A stretch of DNA of 60,688 nt from contig QHXN01000018.1 of the NCBI GenBank assembly GCA_003222975.1, positions 1 to 60,688 on the forward strand. The letters run 5' to 3'. A program made the translations under genes and the position numbers. Source of the DNA: Acidobacteriota bacterium. Its GTDB lineage: Bacteria; Acidobacteriota; Blastocatellia; Pyrinomonadales; Pyrinomonadaceae. The notes under the pieces were generated by a model, which saw only the letters and a list, made by a program, of their open reading frames with translations, was not told where the DNA came from and searched no databases. This document shows, piece by piece, positions 1-8,734 of the stretch. Position 1 is the stretch's first letter. Every line of letters starts with the position of its first letter.

Positions 1-1013
1 GCGCGCTTGAGGAGCACGCCCGCGCCGCGCTTCGCCAGCATGCGGGCAGCGCCCGACTCCTGCGGCATCGGCGGCGTGGTCGCGTCGGCGATGATGGGCA
101 CGCGGCAGTTCAGCGCCTCGAAGGTGGTCAGGCCGCCGAGCTTCGAGACCATGACGTTGGCCGCCTGCATCAACTGCTCGACCTGCTCCGAGTAGCCGAT
201 GACCTTGACGGGGAACTTCGCTGTGGCCGCGACCGACTCGGCCTCGGCGCGCAGCTCCTCGTTTCGGCCCGCGAGGAAGATGGCCTGCACGTCCAGCTCG
301 CCGCGCGCCAGCTCTCGGAAAATCTGCGGGATGTTTCCGCCGCCCACCCAGCCCGCGTTGACGAAGACCGTGAACTTTTCGGGGTCGAGTCCGAGCGCGC
401 TGCGCGCGGCCTGCGCCGAGCGCTCGTCCGGCAGCTCGAACTTCGGGTGGACTGGCATGCCGGAGACCTTGATGCGCTCCGGCCTGATGCCGTAGTCAAT
501 CAACTGCTGGCGGGCCTCTTCGCTCGCCACAAGGTAGAGCGTCACGTCGTCGCACGCCCAGCCCTTCCAGAAGCCGTAGCAGGGGTCTGTGACGACCGTG
601 ACGAGCGGGATTTTGTCGGCGAGTCCGATCTCTTTGAGGACGCGCGCGAAGATGTGCTGCGTCAGTGGGTGGACGCTGACGACGACGTGCGGGCACCACT
701 TCTCGAAAAGCTCGCGGCAATAGCCGATGCAGCGGCGGTGGAAGAACTCGCGCGTTTCGGGGCGGAGGCGGTTGACGGCCCAGAAGAGGTACTTCATCCA
801 GTGCTGCCGGTTGCGCAGCACCCAGTTGTAGAGCGAGACGAGACGGGCCGAGAGGTGGTGCGACTCCTCGACGGCGCGCACGACGCGCACCGCGTAAGAG
901 TCGCCCTCGAAAAACTTCTGCACCCCGGCCACGATTGCCGCGGCAGCCGAGCGATGCCCGCCGCCCGTGTCGGACGAGATGATTAAAATTTTGGGGCCTC
1001 GCGCTTGAAACAT
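1..1013 (-). CDS. GT28 glycosyltransferase, MGDG synthase / diacylglycerol glucosyltransferase type (C-terminus cut off)
   Basis: The gene starts at ATG 1013 and runs off the left edge, leaving 337 codons. The N-terminus carries the MGDG-synthase signature SSDTGGGH at residues 13-20, followed by RSAAAAI. Further on are NAGWVGGGNIP and KLGGLTTFEA, typical of the nucleotide-sugar half of GT28/MurG-fold enzymes. Family members (plant MGD, bacterial UgtP) move a sugar from a UDP-sugar to diacylglycerol on the cytoplasmic membrane face. Galactose versus glucose cannot be told from sequence. It lies 40 bp upstream of a codirectional radical SAM gene, so the two may share a transcript. MurG is less likely because of the MGDG-type N-terminus. 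Confidence 0.8.
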   Translation of the reverse strand, partial: MFQARGPKILIISSDTGGGHRSAAAAIVAGVQKFFEGDSYAVRVVRAVEESHHLSARLVSLYNWVLRNRQHWMKYLFWAVNRLRPETREFFHRRCIGYCRELFEKWCPHVVVSVHPLTQHIFARVLKEIGLADKIPLVTVVTDPCYGFWKGWACDDVTLYLVASEEARQQLIDYGIRPERIKVSGMPVHPKFELPDERSAQAARSALGLDPEKFTVFVNAGWVGGGNIPQIFRELARGELDVQAIFLAGRNEELRAEAESVAATAKFPVKVIGYSEQVEQLMQAANVMVSKLGGLTTFEALNCRVPIIADATTPPMPQESGAARMLAKRGAGVLLKR

Positions 1014-1053
1014 TGATTCAGCTTTCAGAAGCTCAACCCGAACTTGAAACTGC

Positions 1054-2217
1054 TCAGACCTTAACCGCCAATCCGTCCGCCTGCTCTTCCTGTTGCGCGT
1101 GTTCCCGGCTCGCCTTCTTCATCTCGCGCTCCAGCCGCTTGATCTGAATCAGGTGCTTCGGATTGAAGGGGAGCGACGGGTAGTAGCAGTTCGACTCGTG
1201 CGTGCAGAAGCAGCCGTCGGCGGCCTTCGCGCGGCGGGCCTTCATCGCCTCCGTGCGCCAGAGCGACTGGAAGTTCCATTCGTGTTCGCGGAGGTTGCCG
1301 ACGGGGGCGAGGTTCTCGCAAGAAGAGACCGTGCCCTCGTCGTAGATGACCGCGCCCGCGGTGCCCGCGTAGCACTTGAGTTGCGCCTTCTGCTCCTCCT
1401 GCGTCTTGGCGATGAGGCCGTGCATGTAGATGTCCACGGCGGCCTTGAAGTAGCCGGCCTCGCCGCCGTAGTTGTTCTTGATGGCGGCGTGGCGCGAGTC
1501 TTCGTCAATCATCCGTGCCAACTTCGCGTAGCGCGCGTGGTCAATGTCCAGCTCGACGGGGTCGGCTGAGGGCGGGCGGATGTAGTTGAAGTTGACCTTG
1601 TCGGGCCGCAGCTCATACTTGAGGAAGTCGTACCAGTCGAAGATGGTGTCCTGGTTCGAGTGCATGAAGCAGGTGCAGGTCTGTATGTCGAGGCGCGGGC
1701 GCTCGCGCTTGATGGCTTGCAGTTGCCGCGCCGTGTCAATCGCGATGTCCCACGAGCCGGGCTTCTGCCGAATCTTCTCGTGCTGTTCTTTCAGGCCGTC
1801 AATGCCGAGCGCGACCGTGACGTTCAGGTTCGGGCACTCTTCCAGGAGGCGCGAAACATCCGGGATGATGCGCTTCTGAATCTGCCCGTTCGACATGAGA
1901 TAGACCGATTCGAGCCGGTTGTTCTCGTAGAAGGCGCGGACGATTTCCGGCAGGTCTTTGCGCGTGAACGGCTCGCCGCCGGCGATGATGAGCACGCCGA
2001 GGTTTCCGCCCAGCGTCTCACTGATGCGCCGAAGCTCGTCGGTCTTCATCTGCAACTTCTTGCGCGGGCGGTCGTCCAGCTCGTCCGTGAAGAAGCAGTG
2101 CGTGCAGCGCATGTCGCACACGCTCGTCACCAGTATGTTCAGCAGCACGGGCGCAAACGGCTGGCCCACGGCCAGCTTCGCGTAGCGCTTCAGAAGCTCT
2201 CTTGTCGTGTAATCCAT
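1054..2217 (-). CDS. Radical SAM protein with SPASM-like C-terminal cysteines
   Basis: A 387-residue protein starting at ATG 2217, preceded by AAGGA about 5 nt away; an upstream in-frame start at 2271 has no comparable site. The radical SAM [4Fe-4S] motif is CDMRCTHC (Cys34, Cys38, Cys41), followed by a GGEP strand (IIAGGEPF). The C-terminus has clustered cysteines (LKCYAG, SSCENL, GCFCTHESNC), as expected for SPASM or twitch auxiliary cluster domains. Such enzymes act on peptides, lipids or cofactors; the substrate is not evident. The adjoining glycolipid glycosyltransferase makes a lipid role possible, but that is inference only. Confidence 0.85.
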   Translation of the reverse strand: MDYTTRELLKRYAKLAVGQPFAPVLLNILVTSVCDMRCTHCFFTDELDDRPRKKLQMKTDELRRISETLGGNLGVLIIAGGEPFTRKDLPEIVRAFYENNRLESVYLMSNGQIQKRIIPDVSRLLEECPNLNVTVALGIDGLKEQHEKIRQKPGSWDIAIDTARQLQAIKRERPRLDIQTCTCFMHSNQDTIFDWYDFLKYELRPDKVNFNYIRPPSADPVELDIDHARYAKLARMIDEDSRHAAIKNNYGGEAGYFKAAVDIYMHGLIAKTQEEQKAQLKCYAGTAGAVIYDEGTVSSCENLAPVGNLREHEWNFQSLWRTEAMKARRAKAADGCFCTHESNCYYPSLPFNPKHLIQIKRLEREMKKASREHAQQEEQADGLAVKV

Positions 2218-2439
2218 TGCAGTCCTTATTCTCCCCCGCGCGGCGGCCAGAGTCGCACGCCGAAACTTCACGTCGGGAAATTAAGCGTAACAGATACGGG
2301 ATTAATTTCCGAGTGTCAACGCGCCGAGAGCGGACTCGCGGCGAAATGTTTTGATGCCGGGAGGAGCGCAGAGAGTAGGCCGTTATTTTTCCAGGAAAAG
2401 CTCGAATGCTCCGCTGCGGCGCGGGTGTTTCCGGGGCGT

Positions 2440-3807
2440 TCAGCCGGTCTGCGCCCGCTCCTCTCGGACGTTGATGCCGAGGGCGCGCATGCGGCGGTAG
2501 AGGTGGCTTCGATCCATGCCCATGAGTTCGGCGGCGCGCGAGACGTTGCCCTCGGCCTCGGCGAGCTTCGAGCGGATGAAGTCGCGCTGGTGGGCCTCGC
2601 CGGCGTCGCGGAAGGAGGAGAAGCGCGGGGCGGCGGCGGGCGGCTCCTCGCCGCCGAGCGCGGGGAGGTCTGAGGCCATGACGCGCGCGCCCGTGTGCAT
2701 GATGACGACGCGCTCGATTGTGTTGCGAAGCTCGCGCACGTTTCCGGGCCACGAGTAGCCGCGCAGGGCCTCGACCGCGTCCGGATCGAAGCGCTTGGGC
2801 TTCTTCTTGTAGGCGACGGAGAACCTCCGGTTGAAGTGCTCGACGAGGAGCGGGATGTCTTCGGCGCGTTCGCGCAAAGGGGGCACTTCAAAAGGAATGA
2901 CGTTGAGGCGGAAGAGGAGGTCTGTGCGGAAATGCCCGCGCTCGATCTCGACTTCGAGCCGCTTGTTCGTCGCGGCGATGACGCGCACGTCAACGCGCAT
3001 CGGCGTCGTGCTCCCCACCGGCTCGAAGCGCTGCTCTTCGAGGACGCGCAGCACCTTGGCCTGCATGCGCTGGCTCATGTCGCCCACCTCGTCGAGGAAG
3101 AGCGTCGCGCCGTCGGCCATCTCGAACTTGCCGCGCTTGGGGTGGGTCGCGCCCGTGAACGCGCCGCGGACGTGGCCGAACAACTCCGACTCGATCAACT
3201 CTTCGGGCACCGCCGAGCAGTTCAGTTCGACGAAGGGCGCGGCGGCGCGCAAACTGCGCGCGTGGATGGCGCGCGCCACGAGTTCCTTGCCCGTGCCCGA
3301 CTCGCCGTAGATGAGCACGCGCCCGTCGGTCGGCGCGACCAGTTCGATCTGCTTGCGGAGTGCCCTCATCGCCACAGACTCGCCGACCATCACCCACTCG
3401 TCGCGCAGGTCTTCGCTCAAGGCCGCGTTCACGCGCTCAAGCTCGCGCTGCCGCAGGGCGTTGCGGACGATGAGCACGGTCTTCTCGATGGAGAGCGGCT
3501 TCTCGATGAAGTCGAACGCGCCGAGCTTGGTGGCGCGCACCGCCGTCTCAATCGTCCCGTGCCCCGAAATCATCACGACCGCCGCGTCAGTCCCACGCTC
3601 TTTCATCAGCGCGAGCGTCTCCAGCCCGTCAATGCCGGGCAGCCACACGTCGAGCAGCACGCACCCGAACGCCCGCCGCTCGACCGTCTTCAGACACTCC
3701 TCGCCCGACGCGACCACGTCGGCCTCGAAGCCCTCGTCTTCAAGAACAGCGCGCAGCGTCTCGCGTATGCCGCGCTCGTCGTCAACTATGAGAACGGAGT
3801 CAGACAT
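2440..3807 (-). CDS. ntrX: Sigma-54-dependent response regulator, NtrX type
   Basis: 455 residues in the standard three-part order. A receiver domain (about 1-120) has acidic VDD and phospho-acceptor Asp53 in LLDVWLPG. A sigma-54 AAA+ domain (about 140-375) has Walker A GESGTGKE and the GAFTGA loop that contacts sigma-54. A Fis-type helix-turn-helix closes the protein (EAEGNVSRAAELMGMDRSH, about 412-445). It should activate sigma-54 promoters when phosphorylated by the kinase encoded just upstream. The start ATG 3807 sits 7 nt from a heptad hairpin and has no clear Shine-Dalgarno, suggesting translation depends on the preceding gene. Confidence 0.9.
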   Translation of the reverse strand: MSDSVLIVDDERGIRETLRAVLEDEGFEADVVASGEECLKTVERRAFGCVLLDVWLPGIDGLETLALMKERGTDAAVVMISGHGTIETAVRATKLGAFDFIEKPLSIEKTVLIVRNALRQRELERVNAALSEDLRDEWVMVGESVAMRALRKQIELVAPTDGRVLIYGESGTGKELVARAIHARSLRAAAPFVELNCSAVPEELIESELFGHVRGAFTGATHPKRGKFEMADGATLFLDEVGDMSQRMQAKVLRVLEEQRFEPVGSTTPMRVDVRVIAATNKRLEVEIERGHFRTDLLFRLNVIPFEVPPLRERAEDIPLLVEHFNRRFSVAYKKKPKRFDPDAVEALRGYSWPGNVRELRNTIERVVIMHTGARVMASDLPALGGEEPPAAAPRFSSFRDAGEAHQRDFIRSKLAEAEGNVSRAAELMGMDRSHLYRRMRALGINVREERAQTG

Positions 3808-3813
3808 AAACCC

Positions 3814-3878
3814 GGATGCTGGATGTTAGATGTCAGTTAAGGGCCATGACTAGCATCCAGCATCTAGCATCTGACATC
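3814..3878. repeat. Heptad hairpin element E1 (GGATGCT type)
   Basis: The left arm has three heptads (GGATGCT, GGATGTT, AGATGTC). The right arm has four (TAGCATC, CAGCATC, TAGCATC, TGACATC), which are their reverse complements in mirrored order, around a loop of about 14 nt. The ntrY stop codon (3864-3866) lies in the right arm and ntrX ATG is 7 nt beyond the left arm. There is no T-tract, so it does not look like a terminator. Confidence 0.85.
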
Positions 3879-6239
3879 TATTTTTGCGTCTTCTGCGACC
3901 GGAAGCTCGATGATCATCCGCGCGCCTCTCGGTCTATTCGACTCTGCGCGGATGCGCCCTCCGTGCTCGGTCATGATGCGTTGGACGATGGCGAGGCCGA
4001 GGCCCGTACCGCGCCCGCGTGTGGAGAAATACGGTTGGAAGAGGCGGGCGAAGTCCGTGCGGGCGATGCCGTGGCCGGTGTCTGTGACTTCGGCGATGAG
4101 CAGGCCGCGCGCGGGGTCGTGTCCCGTGGCGATGGTGATCCGGCGCTCGCCCCCGGCCTCGGCCATGGCCTCGATGGAGTTGTCTATGAGGTTGACGAAG
4201 ACGCGCCTGATCTGCTCGGCGTCGAGCATCGCGCCGGGCAGGTCGCGTCCGAGCAGCGCGTCCATCCGAACGTCTTCGAGCCGGTCTTCGTAGAGCGAGA
4301 CGGCCTGACGCACGACATCGTTGAGGTCTGCGGGTTCGAGGCGCGCGTGCGGCAAACGGGCGAAGCGCGTGAACTCGTCAACCATCGCCTTCATCCCGGC
4401 GACCTCGCGGCTGATGGTCGCCGTGCACTCCTCGACCACGCGCGCGATGCGCTCCTGCTCCGCTGAGTGGCCGTTGCCGTCGCCCCCGCGCGCGTCGCCG
4501 TTGCTACGCGAGACTGAAGCTGATGCGGTGCTGCCTTTATCAGTTGGGACAACGCCGCCGCCGTCGCCGTTCGCCGCGCGGCGGAAGTTGCGCGCGATGC
4601 GCTCGGCGGAAAGTTGTATGGGCGTGAGCGGGTTCTTGATCTCGTGCGCGAGGCGGCGCGCGACCTCGCTCCAGGCGGCGGCGCGCTGCGCGGTCAAAAG
4701 CTCCGAGAGGTCTTCGATGACGAGGACGACGCCGCGCCGCCCTTTGTCCGCGCGCGGGGCCAAAGCGGTCGCCGTCAGCGCGACCGGGATGACACCGCCG
4801 CCGTTGCCGCTACCTTCGACGCCGTTGATGCTGCCGTTGCCTTCGTTCGCGGCGGCGCGCGCCAACTCGATCTGCTCGGTCGCGCGACCGCGCGCGCGCG
4901 AGCGCCAGAGGACGCGTTCGAGCAGGGCGTAGTCGTCGGCGCTGATGATCTCGGAGAGGGGCGTCTGCGGCGCAGGGCTGTGTTCGAGTCGGAGCATGGC
5001 GAGGGCGGCGGAGTTGATCGTCGTCACGCGGTTCTCCTCGTCGAGCGAGATGACGCCCGTGGAGACGGTCTGCAAAACGGTCTCGATGTAGTGCCGGCGC
5101 TCTTCGAGGGCGCAGTTCTTCTCGCGCAGCTCGGCGGCGTTGGCTTCGAGGCGGCGGCGGTTCTCCGAGAGCTGCGCCGTCATGTCATTGAAGGCGTAGG
5201 CGAGCACGGCCAGCTCGTCATCCGTCACAGGCTCGACGCGGTAGGTGAGGTTTCCGCCCGCGACCTCGCGGGCCGCCTCGGCGAGCGCGCGGATGGGCGT
5301 GCCGATGCCGCGCGCGAGGTGGATGGCGCTCCAGGTCGCCGCGAAGAGGAGCATCAGCGTCAGTAGCCCGATGGTCGAGAGTCCGAGCAGGCGCACACGT
5401 CGCTGACCGAGCTTGAACTGCTCGAACCTCTGCGCGCCGGCGGCGAGCCTGCCGAGGTTCGCGTCCTGCTGCTGCTCGCGCACGGCGACGAGGCGGCGTC
5501 CGCTGTCGAGCGGCGCGATGGTCACGTCGAAAGTCTTACCGCCGAGCGCCACGGCCCCGGCACCCGCCGCGCCGCGCATCAACTGGTCGAGCCGGTCGCG
5601 GAGGCCCGCGTATCGGCCCTCGACGTTCTCGGCGACGACTTCGCCGCCGGGCCTGATGACGGCGAGCGACACGAAGCGCCCGTTGGCTAACTCGGCGAGT
5701 TGCTGGTCGCCGACTTCGCCCTGCCGCAGGTTGAGCTGGACGGCAACGAGCGAGGCGAGGTCAACGAGTTGCTCGGACTGCTGCTGGTAGTCGCGCTTCT
5801 GCGCCTCGTCCGCCTCGCGCACGACGCCTTCGGGGAAGTTGCTGAAGTATTTTTCGAGCGTGCGGTTGAAGAACATGTTAGAGAAGAGCGCCATCGCCGT
5901 GATGGGCAGGAGGCTGACGGCGATAAAGTAGACGACGAGGCGCGTCTTGATCTTCGAGCCGAGCTGCCGCTCGCGCCGCTCGCGCCGGAGTTTCAGAAGA
6001 CTGCGGATGAAGATGAAGCTGAAGAGGAAGAAGGCGACGAAGTTGAGCGTCGAGAGCGCGTAGATGAGGAGCGTGTCGCTGGCCGTGTCGGGCGTGAAAA
6101 TCTCCCACAGGCCGAAGACCTGCAAGACGACGAGCACCGACAGCAGCAGCAGCACCAGCCCGCCGAAGAGCCACGGAGCGCCGCGCCGCCTCGCGGTTTT
6201 AGCCTTCGCCTCTCCCAATCCGTCGTCGCCTTCGCCCAT
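3864..6239 (-). CDS. ntrY: Membrane sensor histidine kinase, NtrY type, with an inserted loop in the dimerisation domain
   Basis: About 791 residues from ATG 6239 (an in-frame GTG at 6257 is the alternative). Two N-terminal membrane helices are followed by a juxtamembrane segment, a third helix near residue 300, HAMP, PAS, then the kinase core. The H-box is HEIKNPLTPIQ with phospho-acceptor His532, and the ATPase domain ends with GRGTGLGLAIV. Two Gly/Asn/Ser-rich inserts are unusual: one before VIPVALTATA, and about 40 residues inside the DHp hairpin after the H-box helix, where NtrY proteins normally have a short turn. The last residues (IDVRC) are encoded by the heptad hairpin. It is the partner of the adjacent ntrX. 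Confidence 0.88.
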   Translation of the reverse strand: MGEGDDGLGEAKAKTARRRGAPWLFGGLVLLLLSVLVVLQVFGLWEIFTPDTASDTLLIYALSTLNFVAFFLFSFIFIRSLLKLRRERRERQLGSKIKTRLVVYFIAVSLLPITAMALFSNMFFNRTLEKYFSNFPEGVVREADEAQKRDYQQQSEQLVDLASLVAVQLNLRQGEVGDQQLAELANGRFVSLAVIRPGGEVVAENVEGRYAGLRDRLDQLMRGAAGAGAVALGGKTFDVTIAPLDSGRRLVAVREQQQDANLGRLAAGAQRFEQFKLGQRRVRLLGLSTIGLLTLMLLFAATWSAIHLARGIGTPIRALAEAAREVAGGNLTYRVEPVTDDELAVLAYAFNDMTAQLSENRRRLEANAAELREKNCALEERRHYIETVLQTVSTGVISLDEENRVTTINSAALAMLRLEHSPAPQTPLSEIISADDYALLERVLWRSRARGRATEQIELARAAANEGNGSINGVEGSGNGGGVIPVALTATALAPRADKGRRGVVLVIEDLSELLTAQRAAAWSEVARRLAHEIKNPLTPIQLSAERIARNFRRAANGDGGGVVPTDKGSTASASVSRSNGDARGGDGNGHSAEQERIARVVEECTATISREVAGMKAMVDEFTRFARLPHARLEPADLNDVVRQAVSLYEDRLEDVRMDALLGRDLPGAMLDAEQIRRVFVNLIDNSIEAMAEAGGERRITIATGHDPARGLLIAEVTDTGHGIARTDFARLFQPYFSTRGRGTGLGLAIVQRIMTEHGGRIRAESNRPRGARMIIELPVAEDAKIDVRC

Positions 6240-6352
6240 TGCGCGGGAGTTTATCACGCCCGCGCGCGCGCGCGCATGCCGCAGCGTCTTCGCCCCGGCG
6301 GGCGCGTTTCGTTTATAGTGTGCCTTCGACTCTGGCGACCACTGACGCGACG

Positions 6353-7336
6353 ATGGAAGTCCCGGATTTTTTCTTCAACGACGCAGGCCGACTGCGCAGC
6401 TTGTGGCGGCTGGCCGTCTTCACCGTCGCGTACCTCGTCGCGCTCACCGCCCTGTTTCTCGCCACCGACTTCGGGCTCGCCTTTTTCCTTTCGCCGGAGA
6501 CGCACAAGCGGCTTCTGATCGAGAGCAACTGGGCCTTCGTCTTCCAGTCCCTCATCTTTTTTCTACCGGCGGCGCTCGTCGGCTGGGGCTGCGCCCGCGT
6601 GCTCGAAGACCTGCCGTGGCGCGCGCTCGGCTGGGCTTTGCACGGCGGCTGGGCGCGCGACCTGCTCAAGGGTCTGCTCGTCGGCGCGGCCTCCGTCAGC
6701 GTCGCCGCCGCACTCGGCGCGGCCTTCGGCGGCGTCCGCTTCAGCGCCCCGGCCCAACTCGACGCGCTCGCCACGGCGCGCGCGTTCATCTCGTCCGGCC
6801 TCATCTTCATGCTCGGCGCTGCCGCCGAGGAGATGACGTTCCGCGGGTACGCCTTGCAGACGGCGATGCGCTCGTGGCCGCTTCTGTTGGCGCTCGTCCC
6901 GACCTCCGCGTTCTTCGCGCTCGTGCACCTCGACAACCCGAACGTCGCCCCCGGCTTCACCGTCGCGAACACGGTGCTGGCGGGCGCGCTGCTCGCCGTC
7001 GCCTACTGGCGCACGCGCAGCCTCTGGTTCCCCCTCGGCGTCCACTGGGGCTGGAACTGGGCGCAGGGCACGCTCCTCGGCTCGCCCGTCAGCGGCATCA
7101 CGCAGATCACGCGCGCGCCGCTCGTCCGCTTCGCCGACAACGGCCCCGCCTGGATCGGCGGCGGCGCTTACGGCATCGAGGGCGGCGCGGCCTGCACGCT
7201 CGCCCTCTTAATTTCCGCCGTCTTCATCTGGCGCACGCGGCTCGTCTCGGCGACGCCGGAGATGCGGCAGTACACGGACGGAGAGAATCCGAACCCTTCG
7301 CGCGAGCCTGTGACGATCCGCGGGAACTGGGGCTAG
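6353..7336 (+). CDS. CPBP-family intramembrane metalloprotease (CAAX protease/bacteriocin-processing type)
   Basis: 327 residues from ATG 6353 (MEVPDFFFNDAG); the open frame continues upstream but only into GC-rich non-conserved sequence. Several hydrophobic helices surround the Abi/CPBP motifs: EEMTFRGYALQ (the EExxxR motif), FALVHLDNP and HWGWNW, which supply the glutamate, arginine and histidine catalytic or metal-binding residues of the Rce1-like fold. The substrate is unknown; relatives process prenylated proteins or peptides, or act in self-immunity. It is divergent from ntrY and convergent with citrate synthase. Confidence 0.82.
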   Translation: MEVPDFFFNDAGRLRSLWRLAVFTVAYLVALTALFLATDFGLAFFLSPETHKRLLIESNWAFVFQSLIFFLPAALVGWGCARVLEDLPWRALGWALHGGWARDLLKGLLVGAASVSVAAALGAAFGGVRFSAPAQLDALATARAFISSGLIFMLGAAAEEMTFRGYALQTAMRSWPLLLALVPTSAFFALVHLDNPNVAPGFTVANTVLAGALLAVAYWRTRSLWFPLGVHWGWNWAQGTLLGSPVSGITQITRAPLVRFADNGPAWIGGGAYGIEGGAACTLALLISAVFIWRTRLVSATPEMRQYTDGENPNPSREPVTIRGNWG

Positions 7337-7358
7337 AAAATTAGCGCGGGCACAAAGG

Positions 7359-7412
7359 GCGACCGGCGGCGATTGCTGTGTTGAAGATCGCTGCCGGTCG
7401 CTCCGATTTTTT
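7359..7412 (+). terminator. Rho-independent terminator between converging CPBP and citrate synthase genes
   Basis: A 15-bp stem (7359-7373 with 7387-7401, near-perfect, loop 13 nt) is followed on the plus strand by TCCGATTTTTTC. The gap is convergent, so the stem may also end transcripts from the citrate synthase side. Confidence 0.8.
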
Positions 7413-7425
7413 CTCGCTCTAAATT

Positions 7426-8577
7426 TTACCGCTCGTCAATCGGCACGTAAGGCACGTCGCGCGCGCCGGTGTATTCGGCGCGGGGGCGGATGAGGCGGTT
7501 GTTGGCGTACTGTTCGAGGATGTGGGCCGTCCAGCCGGAGATGCGGCTGACGGCGAAGATGGGCGTGAAGAGGTCGAGCGGGACGCCCATCAGGTAGTAG
7601 GCCGAGCCGGAGTAGTAGTCAACATTCGGGTAGAGCTTCTTCTCACGGAACATCAGTTCGCGAAGGCGTTCGAGAATCTCGAACCAGCGCGTCTCGCCCC
7701 TGGCCTCGCCCATCTCCTTCGAGAAGCGGCGGAGCCAGACGGAGCGCGGGTCTTCCGTCTTATAGACGCGATGGCCGAAGCCCATGATCTTCTTCTTGCT
7801 GGCGAGCGCGTCACGCAGCCACTCCTCGGCGCGTTCGGGGCTTCCGATCTCAAGCAGCATCTTCATCACGTTCGTGTTCGCGCCGCCGTGGAGCGGGCCT
7901 GAGAGCGCGGCAATCGCGCCCGTGACCGCGCCGTACATTCCTGCGAGCGTCCCGGCGATGACGCGGGCCGTAAACGTCGAGGCGTTCAACTCGTGGTCGG
8001 CGTGGAGGACGAGGCACACGTCGAAGATGCGCGCCACGCGCTCCGAGGGCATCTCGCCCTTGAGCATGTAGAGAAAGTTGGTGGCGAGGTTCAATTCCGG
8101 CTTCGGCTCGACAGGCTCTTCGCCTTTGCGCAGGCGCTCGATGGAGGCGACGAGGACGGACAACTGCGCCGTCAGCCGTGTCGCCGTGCGCAGAGCACCC
8201 TCGCGCGAGAGGTCGCGCGACCGCGGGTCGTAGAAGGCGAGCGCGGAGACGGCGGTGCGCAGCGAGTCCATCGGCTCGGCGTCGCGCGGGATGCGGCGCA
8301 CGAGCGCCAACACCTCTTCGGGCAGCCCTTGGCTCGCGGCCAGCTCGCGGCGGAGCGCGTCCAGCTCTTCGCGTTTGGGCAGGCGACCGTGCCAGAGCAG
8401 GAAGACCGTCTCCTCGAAGGTCGAGTGCTCGGCGAGGTCGTGTATGTTCAGCCCCTGGTAGATGAGTACGCCGCGGATGCCGTCAACGTCGCCGACCGAC
8501 GACTCAGCCGCGACCACGCCCTCAAGCCCGGCGGGCGACTTCGCGGTCGCCGCGGGCTTGTTCTCTGCTTTGTCCAT
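7426..8577 (-). CDS. gltA: Citrate synthase
   Basis: 383 residues, the size of the short dimeric type II class (CitZ-like). It condenses acetyl-CoA with oxaloacetate at the entry of the TCA cycle. Signature segments are visible: LHADHELNAS, GPLHGGAN (catalytic His), MGFGHRVYK (oxaloacetate-binding His/Arg) and NVDYYSG (catalytic Asp). ATG 8577 is preceded by AAGGA. A leading stretch rich in Ala and Lys (about 1-17) is variable. A 2-methylcitrate synthase activity cannot be excluded, but no prp genes lie nearby. Confidence 0.93.
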   Translation of the reverse strand: MDKAENKPAATAKSPAGLEGVVAAESSVGDVDGIRGVLIYQGLNIHDLAEHSTFEETVFLLWHGRLPKREELDALRRELAASQGLPEEVLALVRRIPRDAEPMDSLRTAVSALAFYDPRSRDLSREGALRTATRLTAQLSVLVASIERLRKGEEPVEPKPELNLATNFLYMLKGEMPSERVARIFDVCLVLHADHELNASTFTARVIAGTLAGMYGAVTGAIAALSGPLHGGANTNVMKMLLEIGSPERAEEWLRDALASKKKIMGFGHRVYKTEDPRSVWLRRFSKEMGEARGETRWFEILERLRELMFREKKLYPNVDYYSGSAYYLMGVPLDLFTPIFAVSRISGWTAHILEQYANNRLIRPRAEYTGARDVPYVPIDER

Positions 8578-8610
8578 GAAGCTTCAGTCCTTAACTTTCG
8601 GGGTGGATTG

Positions 8611-8640
8611 AAAATAGCAAAGTGAAGTGAGGAGTTACAA
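8611..8640 (-). promoter_or_regulatory. Candidate sigma-70-type promoter for citrate synthase
   Basis: Read on the minus strand: TTGTAA (8640-8635), an 18-nt spacer, then TATTTT (8616-8611). This would start transcription about 25-30 nt before the start codon at 8577. It is inferred from consensus only. Confidence 0.4.
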
Positions 8641-8734
8641 GCCGGAAGCGGGTCGCGGCAGGGTCATTTCACTCTTGAGCATGAAGCGCGAGGCTGTTCA
8701 ACGCCGCAGGCGCAGGATAGCTCGACGGCTGCGC

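Noticed and set aside
1660..3840. Long plus-strand open frames opposite the radical SAM and ntrX genes
   Set aside because: They are antisense shadows caused by high GC. Their translations are Arg/Ala/His-rich without motifs, while the minus-strand frames have clear domains.
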